DNA from: Caldifarciminota bacterium
Lineage (GTDB): Bacteria; Hydrothermota; Hydrothermia; LBFQ01
Length of the DNA: 42,576 bases
Reading direction: 5' to 3'
NCBI GenBank assembly: GCA_015490465.1
Contig: WFXS01000056.1
Coordinates: forward strand, 1-42,576
Shown: positions 34,735 to 42,576 of the stretch, piece after piece
How the letters are laid out: the number at the start of each line of letters is the position of its first letter
Position numbering within the stretch: position 1 is the first letter of the stretch
Made by a program: the position numbers and the translations under genes
Notes under the pieces: model-generated
What the model saw: only the letters and a program-made list of their open reading frames with translations
Databases searched by the model: none
What the model was told of the DNA's origin: nothing

Positions 34735-36177
34735 TTACCTCCCTATAACTTTTCTAACACCCTTTCTACCCACCACGAAGAAGACCCCACGGCCAAGGCG
34801 GACCTTGTCGTACTCACCCACGTACACCAGCCTCCCGGAGGCGTCGTATACCCTGACCACACCTTCAACTATATCCTCGTACTTTGGCATCTCAGCGATA
34901 CCCACCCTCTCAGGTCTCACCCTCAGTGCTATGAGGTCGTAGTCCGACGTATCCGTACTGAAAGAGTTGCTGTAGCCAGTTATCAGCAGATCCAACGAGT
35001 CTCCATATACGAACCTGACCCCTGCCCCCACGTCTGTGCGAGCGAAGTCGTAGAAGCCCCAGCCCGATCTGGAAGCGTACAGGAGGATCCCGCTGTTGTT
35101 CGTCGTGTCTGCAAATTCCGCATAGGGTTCTGTCGTGTCGTTGAGGTTAAGAAGGCCCGTTGAATAATAATAATCCGGATCCGATCTATAGGCAAGTTTC
35201 CCCATAAACCCAACATGAACAAATCCCGTATCACCGAAGATGGAGGACAGTACCCCGTGATCGTAAGAACGGTCCAGGTACCATACAGAACTACCAAAGC
35301 GTGGACCACCGCTCATCAACCCAAGAGGTTCAGGGGCGTCTATGTAATGCACGCTGCCATAAGCGTGTTCAAGGTTCCATCCGGGTTCAACGTACACGGA
35401 CATCGCCACACCGTAGAAGGTGCCGGGGATATAGGGTGATGCGTAAAGATAAGCACTATCAACGTAAGAAACCGAGGTGTCTAACAGAAAACCGAGAGCG
35501 TAGAAGTAGGGCAGGACGCCTTCAAAACTGTACTCATAAGGCACTCCCTTACCCACGACCACAACCTTCCTGTCTTCCCTGACAGCCACACCGTACAACA
35601 ACTCGTACGTGGCATCTGGTATGTTCACTATCACAGCCTTCACGCTGTCCCCACCAATTGGATCTATCCCGATAACGTACCCTACGTAAGACGTGTCCCA
35701 GCTGAACCTCTTGAATCCCACCCCCCACACGATACCCCTCAAAGTGTCGTACACGGCACCGTACAAACCCTCCTCCTCACCCGCTACACCGTACGTAGTG
35801 TCCCACACTACGTTACCGAACGTATCCACCTTTACCACATGGATGTCCCTATTGCCTACGGGTCCCCTCCATCCCACCACGATGTAGCCGTCGGAAACCT
35901 TCGCAACGTCCCTCGCCACTTCGTCAACACCACTCTGACCGTGTACCGTAGCCCATAGCAGATTACCGATAGTGTCAACTTCGGCTATGAAGAAGTCTTT
36001 GTCCCCGTTTTCAGTCGTGTAGCCCACGGTTATCAGACCTGAGCTGGATCCTACTCCCCTGAACACTTTCTGCTCCCCAGTACGGGGATACACCCTGAAC
36101 CATAAGGTGTCAGATAACTGCGTAAACAGAACTATCATCATAACGGGTAAATTATACGGGGGTTTTACCCTCCTCAA
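34735..36177 (-). CDS. secreted beta-propeller-like protein with T9SS type A-like C-terminal domain
   Basis: Repeated ITVGYTTENGDKDFFIAEVDTIGNLLW / IVVGWRGPVGNRDIHVVKVDTFGNVVW; C-terminus VRVYDASGRLVYVG...RGVFFVVGRKGVRKVIGR. Confidence 0.8.
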   Translation of the reverse strand: MRRVKPPYNLPVMMIVLFTQLSDTLWFRVYPRTGEQKVFRGVGSSSGLITVGYTTENGDKDFFIAEVDTIGNLLWATVHGQSGVDEVARDVAKVSDGYIVVGWRGPVGNRDIHVVKVDTFGNVVWDTTYGVAGEEEGLYGAVYDTLRGIVWGVGFKRFSWDTSYVGYVIGIDPIGGDSVKAVIVNIPDATYELLYGVAVREDRKVVVVGKGVPYEYSFEGVLPYFYALGFLLDTSVSYVDSAYLYASPYIPGTFYGVAMSVYVEPGWNLEHAYGSVHYIDAPEPLGLMSGGPRFGSSVWYLDRSYDHGVLSSIFGDTGFVHVGFMGKLAYRSDPDYYYSTGLLNLNDTTEPYAEFADTTNNSGILLYASRSGWGFYDFARTDVGAGVRFVYGDSLDLLITGYSNSFSTDTSDYDLIALRVRPERVGIAEMPKYEDIVEGVVRVYDASGRLVYVGEYDKVRLGRGVFFVVGRKGVRKVIGR

Positions 36178-36287
36178 GGGACACTACCACCAATTCATCT
36201 TTAAGGCACGTGCGGGTTGAAGCCATCCCTTCGGTTATCATGGGAAATGGGATACGGCGCACATCTCCTTCCCGCATATAATACCTT

Positions 36288-36983
36288 ATGCACCTGCTTT
36301 ACGAAGGGAAGTCCAAGCGCATATACGAGGTTGATGATAGGACGGTTTTCGTTGAGTTCAAGGACGACGTCACCGCCTTCAACGGCCAGAAGAAGGCTTC
36401 GCCGCCGGGCAAGGGGGACGTAACCGCTCGCATATCAACCCTCCTCTTTGAGTACCTCAAGAAAAACGGGATACCCACCCATTACGTCCGTCCCGGGGAA
36501 AAGGGCTTTTACGCCCTCAAGGTGAGGATCCTGCCCGTTGAGGTGGTCGTACGGAACGTGGCCACAGGGAGCATAGTCAAACGGCTCGGTCTGGAGAAGG
36601 GAAAGGAACTGTCCCCTCCCCTCGTTGAGTACTTCTACAAGAACGACGACCTCGGCGACCCCATGGTGTGCGAGGGCCACATAACCTACTTCGGCTGGGC
36701 CACGGAGGAGGAGTTGAGGAAGATGAAGGACCTATCCCTGAAGGCTACGGCTCTGCTTACGGAACTCTTCAAAAGGGCGGGGCTAAGGCTCATAGATATA
36801 AAGTACGAGTTCGGGTACGACCCCGACGGTAACCTCGTTCTGGCCGACGAGATCAGCCCGGACACCTCCCGTATATGGGACGATGAGGGCAGGTCCTACG
36901 ACAAAGACGTCTTCCGCAAAGACCTGGGAGACATAGTTGAGGCCTACGAGGAGGTTTACCGCAGACTTCGGGCAGTGGTTTAA
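36288..36983 (+). CDS. purC: phosphoribosylaminoimidazole-succinocarboxamide synthase
   Basis: LLYEGKSKRIYEVDD, FKDDVTAFNGQKK, VEVVVRNVATGSIVKRLG, IDIKYEFGYD, ADEISPDTSRIWD. Confidence 0.97.
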   Translation: MHLLYEGKSKRIYEVDDRTVFVEFKDDVTAFNGQKKASPPGKGDVTARISTLLFEYLKKNGIPTHYVRPGEKGFYALKVRILPVEVVVRNVATGSIVKRLGLEKGKELSPPLVEYFYKNDDLGDPMVCEGHITYFGWATEEELRKMKDLSLKATALLTELFKRAGLRLIDIKYEFGYDPDGNLVLADEISPDTSRIWDDEGRSYDKDVFRKDLGDIVEAYEEVYRRLRAVV

Positions 36984-37007
36984 CTTTCCTCCGTAACATT
37001 CCGGGAT

Positions 37008-37811
37008 ATGGAAACGCTCAAGTACTCCGTAGATGGAGGAGTGGGAAGGCTCGTCCTGAACAGGCCCCACAGGGGGAACGCCTTTAACCGCACGATGCTC
37101 GGCGAACTCCGCTCCCTCCTGAGCGAAATATCAAGAGACGAGGGCCTCCGCGTTCTGGTGATAACGGGCGAAGGGAAGCACTTCTGTGCAGGTGGGGACC
37201 TCAACTGGATGAAGGAGATGGGAAACGCTCCCTACGAGGAGAACTACAGCGACGCCCTCGCCCTCTACGACACCTACAGGGCGCTGGAGGACGTACCCGT
37301 TCCGGTAATATCCCTGGTGAAGGGGGCCGTGAGGGGTGGAGGTATGGGCATAGTGGCAGTGAGCGACGTCGTAATATCCATGGACAACGCCACCTTCTCC
37401 TTTTCGGAGGTTAAACTCGGAATAGTCCCGTCGGTGGTCTCCTCCTTCGCCCTCAGGAGGATAGGCTTCGCGGCGGCCCGCAGGCTATTCCTGACCGGTG
37501 AGGTCTTCGGCCCCGAGCTGGCCAGAGAGATAGGGTTAGTGGACGTGGTGGTACCTAAGGAGAGGTTAGAGGAGGAGGGGGAACGGTTCGTATCCGAGAT
37601 ACTCAAAAACGGACCCAGAGCCGTGAGGCGGACGAAGGAACTCCTGAGGCTATACCGCCCCTTCTCCGGTGAACATTTCCGCCATATAACCGCCCATATA
37701 CTGGCCATGACGAGGGCGAGCGAGGAGGCACAGGAGGGAATGGACGCCTTCCTGAGCAAGAGGGAACCTAAGTGGAGGGGAACCTCCCCTAACGGGACCA
37801 CTGTAAAATAA
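37008..37811 (+). CDS. enoyl-CoA hydratase/isomerase family protein
   Basis: RLVLNRPHRGNAFNRTML, GKHFCAGGDLNWM, GAVRGGGMGIV, FSFSEVKLGIVPSVVS. Confidence 0.94.
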   Translation: METLKYSVDGGVGRLVLNRPHRGNAFNRTMLGELRSLLSEISRDEGLRVLVITGEGKHFCAGGDLNWMKEMGNAPYEENYSDALALYDTYRALEDVPVPVISLVKGAVRGGGMGIVAVSDVVISMDNATFSFSEVKLGIVPSVVSSFALRRIGFAAARRLFLTGEVFGPELAREIGLVDVVVPKERLEEEGERFVSEILKNGPRAVRRTKELLRLYRPFSGEHFRHITAHILAMTRASEEAQEGMDAFLSKREPKWRGTSPNGTTVK

Positions 37812-37817
37812 CCTCGG

Positions 37818-38810
37818 ATGGACCTTCTCCTCGTATCGGGAGGCACGGGGGGGCATATCGCCCCGGCTCTATCCGTCCTTGACAGAGCCATAGAGATGGG
37901 TGTGGACGTTGACCTGATACTGGGAGGGTTGAAGGTCAGGATGGGAGTAAACAGGGCGAAGTACGTGTACAGCGCGGGGGAAATAAACCTCAAAAATTTC
38001 GGGAAGATAGTCGGAGGTATATTTCAAACGTTCGGAGACGTGTGGAGGAGCAGGATTATACTGGCATTTGGAGGGTACCCCGTTCTCCCTCCCCTTTTTA
38101 ACGCCGTCCTCCTTCGTAAGAAGTTCTACCTGTTTGAGGGGGACGCCATGCCCGGAAGGGCGAACCGTTTCTTTGAACCCTTCGCTGTTGAGGTACTATG
38201 CGCGTTTAGAAACTCCGTGAGGTTCTACAGGAGAGGGGTCTTCGTCGGTATCCCTATAAGGAAGGATCTGACCCCTATACCGCGGGAGGTGGCCCGTGAG
38301 AGGATGGGTATAAGTACCGACCTGCCGGTCGTGGGCATAATGGGGGGAAGTCAGGGGTCGCAGTTCCTGAACACCCTCGCCCGTAGTCTGGCCGACACCC
38401 GTCGCTACTACGTGGTCGCCCTCGTTGGCAGGAGGGGAGAGGCGGAGGAGGGTCCGAACTACCGTTTCATACCCTTTTTGAGCGATATGAGCAGTTTCTA
38501 CTCCTCCCTTGATGCGATAATCAGCAGAGCGGGGATGAGCAGCATAGGGGAGATAGCCTACTTCCGCGTTCCTTCCCTCTTCATACCCTACCCGTACGCC
38601 GGGGGCCACCAGATCCATAACGCCCTTGACGTGGTGAACTTCGGGGCGGGTGAGATGCTCCTTCAGGAGGAGGCCTCTCTGGACAGGGTGGAGGAGAAGT
38701 TGAGGGTCCTCATAACCCGGCAGAATATATACAGGAACCGTCTGGGGCATTACTTCGTACCGGGGGCGGCGGAGAGGATAGTTGACAGGGTGCTTTTGAG
38801 CGTTAGGTAA
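37818..38810 (+). CDS. murG: MurG-like UDP-N-acetylglucosamine--LPS N-acetylglucosamine transferase
   Basis: SGGTGGHIAPALSV, FGGYPVLPP, MPGRANR, GGSQGSQFLN, SRAGMSSIGEI, GGHQIHNA. Confidence 0.87.
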   Translation: MDLLLVSGGTGGHIAPALSVLDRAIEMGVDVDLILGGLKVRMGVNRAKYVYSAGEINLKNFGKIVGGIFQTFGDVWRSRIILAFGGYPVLPPLFNAVLLRKKFYLFEGDAMPGRANRFFEPFAVEVLCAFRNSVRFYRRGVFVGIPIRKDLTPIPREVARERMGISTDLPVVGIMGGSQGSQFLNTLARSLADTRRYYVVALVGRRGEAEEGPNYRFIPFLSDMSSFYSSLDAIISRAGMSSIGEIAYFRVPSLFIPYPYAGGHQIHNALDVVNFGAGEMLLQEEASLDRVEEKLRVLITRQNIYRNRLGHYFVPGAAERIVDRVLLSVR

Positions 38811-38856
38811 ACCCGAGGGTTGCGAAATTTTATTTCGGCCTTATAATCTTCCTCTA

Positions 38857-39351
38857 TGAGGAGGATAATAGACATTCTTAGCAGGCTCGGGAACTGGAAG
38901 GAGGTCTTCCATCTTCTTCCATCTTCTTCGCATTCCTCTTCGTAGTTTTGGCCTCGCCCCTTAAGGCAGTGGTAGTACCTGCAGAACTGAACTTCCTTCG
39001 GACATGAAAACAATTACAACCGTCATCATAAGCCCAATAAACGGAGCGAATTGCATAATGTTCATGTTTAACGTTTACGCTATAGATAGGGATGGAAACA
39101 TAAGCGGCAGGAGCAACACGGTTATAGACGGATGGTGGGATGAGAGCGTGTGTGGCCCTCCTCCCCTTGCTATATCTGAAGGTCGTGAGAAATCCGGAGA
39201 AATCGTTTATCCGACATCTTCACGTATAAGAGTGTACGATGCTACGGGAAGGCTCATATATAAGGGCGACAGGAGAGGCTTTAAACCCCAAAGAAGGGGA
39301 GTATTCTTCATTTACGAGAACGGCAAGGTTAAAAAGGAGGTTGTAAGATGA
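38857..39351 (+). pseudogene. remnant of a T9SS-cargo gene (decayed signal-peptide region + Fn3-like end + C-terminal sorting domain)
   Basis: ATGAGGAGGATAATAGAC...FFAFLFVVLASPLKA in a shifted frame, then ORF 39004..39351 FNVYAIDRDGNISGRSN...IRVYDATGRLIYKGDRR...RRGVFFIYENGKVKKEVVR. Confidence 0.6.
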
Positions 39352-40088
39352 TAAGACGTTCGGCTCTTATTCTGAGTGTTATATCGGCTGGTATGAGTCT
39401 GGGATGTAGCCACGGTACCACACCTCCCATTATGGAGGTCTACAGCATATACGTCTCCAACGACGGTACGGCGATCAATCTCCTGATCTCTGCGCCCTCT
39501 TACTCCGATACCCTTGGCATCCTGTGTAAAGATAACGTCTATTTTGATACCGTGATTGTGGATGAGTCAGTTGATACGATCAGGTACGCCCTTGATAGCA
39601 CCTTTCTGCTTAAGTGCGCCGAACACGACAAAATTTTCCTTCTGGACGGATCTAATAAACTCATTTCTCTATCCTTTTATGGAATTGAATCGGATATCCT
39701 ATCATCCCCATTACGTGTGGTACTCGGTCAGAGAGATACCCTATTTCTTAATGACGACACTTCTGGCTATACCGTAAGGACGAGCGAGTACGTGAAAGTA
39801 CAGAAGTACACCGGTGGTCTGTACGCCCCTCTACCTCCTGAAGGGTACGATACTCTCATCGTTGCCGGCTCTAACGACACTCTAATCGTATGGCAGGACT
39901 ACGACCGCGACGGTGTCTCTGGCTACGATAAGGAGGACATCTTCTGGGTTGTCCTTATCAAAGGTGATTCAGGGACGGTAGATGTAAGAACCATAGCGAG
40001 GAGACCCCTGTCCGAGGACGATCCCCTTGCCTTCACCGGGTACCGCGGCCTTGAACTGTGCTTTAAGTGTATGGAGGGCAAAAGATGA
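39348..40088 (+). CDS. putative lipoprotein
   Basis: MIRRSALILSVISAGMSLGCSHG lipobox-like signal; overlaps the remnant ORF stop (ATGA). Confidence 0.7.
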   Translation: MIRRSALILSVISAGMSLGCSHGTTPPIMEVYSIYVSNDGTAINLLISAPSYSDTLGILCKDNVYFDTVIVDESVDTIRYALDSTFLLKCAEHDKIFLLDGSNKLISLSFYGIESDILSSPLRVVLGQRDTLFLNDDTSGYTVRTSEYVKVQKYTGGLYAPLPPEGYDTLIVAGSNDTLIVWQDYDRDGVSGYDKEDIFWVVLIKGDSGTVDVRTIARRPLSEDDPLAFTGYRGLELCFKCMEGKR

Positions 40089-41050
40089 TGGTACTCTTAC
40101 TTGCAGATCTTGGCTGGGGCGGTTTTACGGCCGGTGCAACCCGGTGGTACTTCGCAGATCGGGACGGCTCTTCCTTCTACGCCCAGGAGACCGTCCTTAC
40201 CGTAGGCCCCTGGGACGGTACGGGAAGTCGTTGCTCCTTCTCAACATCCGTAGACAGGGCCGACTTCTACATTTACTCCTTTTCCTACGACCCCTATACC
40301 GACACCGGCTATGCGTACTACGACGGTACGTATCTGGTGGACTTCGTAAACGCCTACCGCAGTTTTTACTTCTCCGAATCCGGGATGAGGGTACTGAAGT
40401 TTCCCCTTATTGTGGGGGATACGTGGCAAACCGTGGATACGTGCAAGTACGCCCTTGGGGTTAAAAGGTCCATCGGGTACGACGAGAACTGGGACGGGTT
40501 AGAGGACAGCCTCTACTACGACACCTCCTACGCCGTGTTGGTCCATTACTCCGGGGATACGGCCGAAGTGCATATATACCCCTTCAAGGTGATCTTCTAC
40601 TACACGGGGATGTGGCCGGATACAGGAGGGTACATGGGTTGTTGTGAAGAACATATCGCGCACCATTACATCCGCCTCAGGTACGTTAACGGTACGGGTA
40701 TGGTCCTCTTCAGTACGGATAGCCTTGTGGGTTATCTGGTTTATTCCCTCGTGGACACAACGACAACGCCCTGGGACACCATTCCCCTACCTCCGCTACG
40801 GTACTGGTTCTTTACTAACTTCAACGTATGGACCTACACCACCACCTCCGTTTCGGAGATAAGACCCCGCATAACCTTTACGCCCTACCGTCTCAACGGG
40901 CGGAGGCTGACGGCGCTGGAGGATCTGACCCTCTACTCGTACGACGGGAGGCTCGTAGGGGAGGTACGAAAGGGCAGTACCGTCTCCTTAAAGCCCGGCC
41001 TGTACTTCGTAAGGAGCAGAGGCAGAACGGGTAAGGTAGTGGTGCGGTAG
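40085..41050 (+). CDS. secreted protein with T9SS type A-like C-terminal domain
   Basis: ATGA overlap with the preceding lipoprotein gene; C-terminus LTLYSYDGRLVGEVRKGSTVSLKPGLYFVRSRGRTGKVVVR. Confidence 0.78.
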   Translation: MMVLLLADLGWGGFTAGATRWYFADRDGSSFYAQETVLTVGPWDGTGSRCSFSTSVDRADFYIYSFSYDPYTDTGYAYYDGTYLVDFVNAYRSFYFSESGMRVLKFPLIVGDTWQTVDTCKYALGVKRSIGYDENWDGLEDSLYYDTSYAVLVHYSGDTAEVHIYPFKVIFYYTGMWPDTGGYMGCCEEHIAHHYIRLRYVNGTGMVLFSTDSLVGYLVYSLVDTTTTPWDTIPLPPLRYWFFTNFNVWTYTTTSVSEIRPRITFTPYRLNGRRLTALEDLTLYSYDGRLVGEVRKGSTVSLKPGLYFVRSRGRTGKVVVR

Positions 41051-41080
41051 GGGGACGCCCCTCCCGTGTAAAATCTTCGG

Positions 41081-42576
41081 ATGATCATGGCAGCTATCGG
41101 TGTATCCAAGCCGGCCGACCCCTTCGCCTGGCTCAAGGACACGACGAGGAAAGACCCGAAGGTCATAGCCTTCCTTAAGGAGGAGAACGAGAGGACGGAG
41201 AGGTTCCTCGCCGATACGAAGAAACTTCAGGAGAAACTCTTAAAGGAGTTCAAGAGCCGGATACAGGGGACCTACGAGACCTACCCCGTCCGCATAGGAG
41301 ACTACCTCTACTACCGCAGGTACGAGGACGGCAAGGACTTCCCCGTAGTCCTCAGAAAGAGATCCCTGAGGGCCAGGCCGGAGGTTATCCTTGACTGGAA
41401 CGCCCTGGCCAGGGGCCATGAGTTCTTCTACCCCGGAGGGTGGGAGGTGAGCAGGGACGGCAGATACCTCGCCTTCTCATACGATATCTCCGGAGGGGAG
41501 AAGTTCGCCCTTTATGTGAAGGACCTCCGCACAGGTGAGGTAATAGACAGCATACCGAGGGTCTCGTGGGAGGGTTTCCTCTGGACTAGGGACAACAGGC
41601 TCATATACATCGTTGAGACGGAGAAGACGAAACGGCCCTACAGGGTACTTCTACACGAGATAGGAGACGACCTCAAAAACGACAGAGAGCTTTTCCGGGA
41701 CGACGACGAATCCTATTTCGTATGGGCATACTCCTCCCTTGACGGGTACGTCTTCGCCACGTCCGGGAACACCGAGAGCAACATCACCGCCCTAATATAC
41801 CCCTATAGGAGGGACTTCTATCCGAGGAAGAAGGGAGTTAAGTACTGGGTCTATCACGGGGACGGGAAGTTCTACGTCCTCACGAACGAGGACGCCCCCA
41901 ACTACAGGGTCCTTGAGATGGACGAAAAGACAGGTGAGGAGAGGGTCATCATCCCGGAGGAGGAGGACGTCCCGATTGAGGACATAACCGTCTTCAAGGA
42001 CTTCATAGCCCTTGAGGAGAGGTACAACGGCCTTACGGCCATAAGGATATACGACAGGAAGACCGGCAGGACCCACCGGGTGAAGTTCAAAGAGGCCGCC
42101 TATACGGTGAGCCTCTCCGGAAACTACGAGTACAACACAGACAGCATCCGCATACACTACACCTCCCCCACGACCCCGGGCAGCATATACTTCTACAACG
42201 TAAGGACGGGGAAACTCCGCAAACGCTGGCAGGAGCCTGTACCCAACTACGACCCCAAGAAGTACCGGGTGGTCAGACTCTGGGCGCGCAGCTACGACGG
42301 CGTAAAGTTCCCCATAACCCTCGTATATCGCAAAGATAAGTTCAGGAGAAACAGAAAGCACCCGGTCTATCTGACGGGCTACGGGGCCTACGGCTCACCC
42401 TTTGACCCCTCCTTCAGCCGCTACGTCATCTCCCTCCTTGACAGGGGCTTCGCCTACGCCATAGCCCACATAAGGGGCGGGGGGGAGTTCGGCGAGAGGT
42501 GGCACAGGGAGGGGAAGTTCCTGAAGAAGAAGAACAGCATATACGACTTCACCGAGGCCGCGGAGTACCTCATAAT
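41081..42576 (+). CDS. prolyl oligopeptidase family (S9A) peptidase, 3' end truncated by the window
   Basis: Not in the ORF track because no stop occurs before the window end. ATG at 41081: MIMAAIGVSKPADPFAWLKDTTRKDPKVIAFLKEENERTERFL...; GYGAYGSPFDPSFSRYVISLLDRGFAYAIAHIRGGGEFGERWHREGK is typical of S9A. Confidence 0.93.
   Translation, partial: MIMAAIGVSKPADPFAWLKDTTRKDPKVIAFLKEENERTERFLADTKKLQEKLLKEFKSRIQGTYETYPVRIGDYLYYRRYEDGKDFPVVLRKRSLRARPEVILDWNALARGHEFFYPGGWEVSRDGRYLAFSYDISGGEKFALYVKDLRTGEVIDSIPRVSWEGFLWTRDNRLIYIVETEKTKRPYRVLLHEIGDDLKNDRELFRDDDESYFVWAYSSLDGYVFATSGNTESNITALIYPYRRDFYPRKKGVKYWVYHGDGKFYVLTNEDAPNYRVLEMDEKTGEERVIIPEEEDVPIEDITVFKDFIALEERYNGLTAIRIYDRKTGRTHRVKFKEAAYTVSLSGNYEYNTDSIRIHYTSPTTPGSIYFYNVRTGKLRKRWQEPVPNYDPKKYRVVRLWARSYDGVKFPITLVYRKDKFRRNRKHPVYLTGYGAYGSPFDPSFSRYVISLLDRGFAYAIAHIRGGGEFGERWHREGKFLKKKNSIYDFTEAAEYLI

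Noticed and set aside
41050-41066. GGGGACGCCCC hairpin after the 41050 stop
   Set aside because: Short stem and no T tract on the + strand; too weak to call as a terminator.
41792-42361. 189-aa minus ORF at the end of the window
   Set aside because: Antisense to the S9A peptidase, which is open to the window end and has clear motifs.

Overview
The window is a gene-dense bacterial chromosome segment, with mixed strands and tight or overlapping gene junctions. Housekeeping genes (nuoJ-nuoK, trkH/trkA-type K+ uptake, radA, truB, a PolX/PHP protein, butyrate kinase, fused formiminotransferase-cyclodeaminase, dnaB, purC, murG-like, S9 prolyl oligopeptidase) are interleaved with about eight secreted proteins. 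Most of these secreted proteins end in a type IX secretion (T9SS type A)-like C-terminal sorting domain. I see no rRNA, tRNA, CRISPR array or transposase. The most interesting observations are: (1) a recombining leader/gene repeat: two near-identical copies of an unknown ~214-229 aa gene about 15 kb apart, each followed by a conserved RBS plus signal-peptide start, with truncated remnants at several junctions and a localized divergence block; (2) a compact same-strand cluster (30372->25282) encoding a large secreted protein, a Tat-signal PqqD-like mini-protein, an FtsE-like ABC ATPase with an altered Walker B Glu and H-loop His and no permease, and an outer-membrane barrel-like protein; (3) a PolX whose polymerase catalytic Asp residues appear lost while its PHP domain looks intact; (4) an M6-peptidase-like secreted protein apparently lacking HExxH; (5) an overlapping gene pair, an unknown protein plus a V4R-domain protein; (6) an orphan HsdS; (7) frameshifted or remnant T9SS-cargo genes. 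All assignments come from reading motifs by eye; no searches were run.
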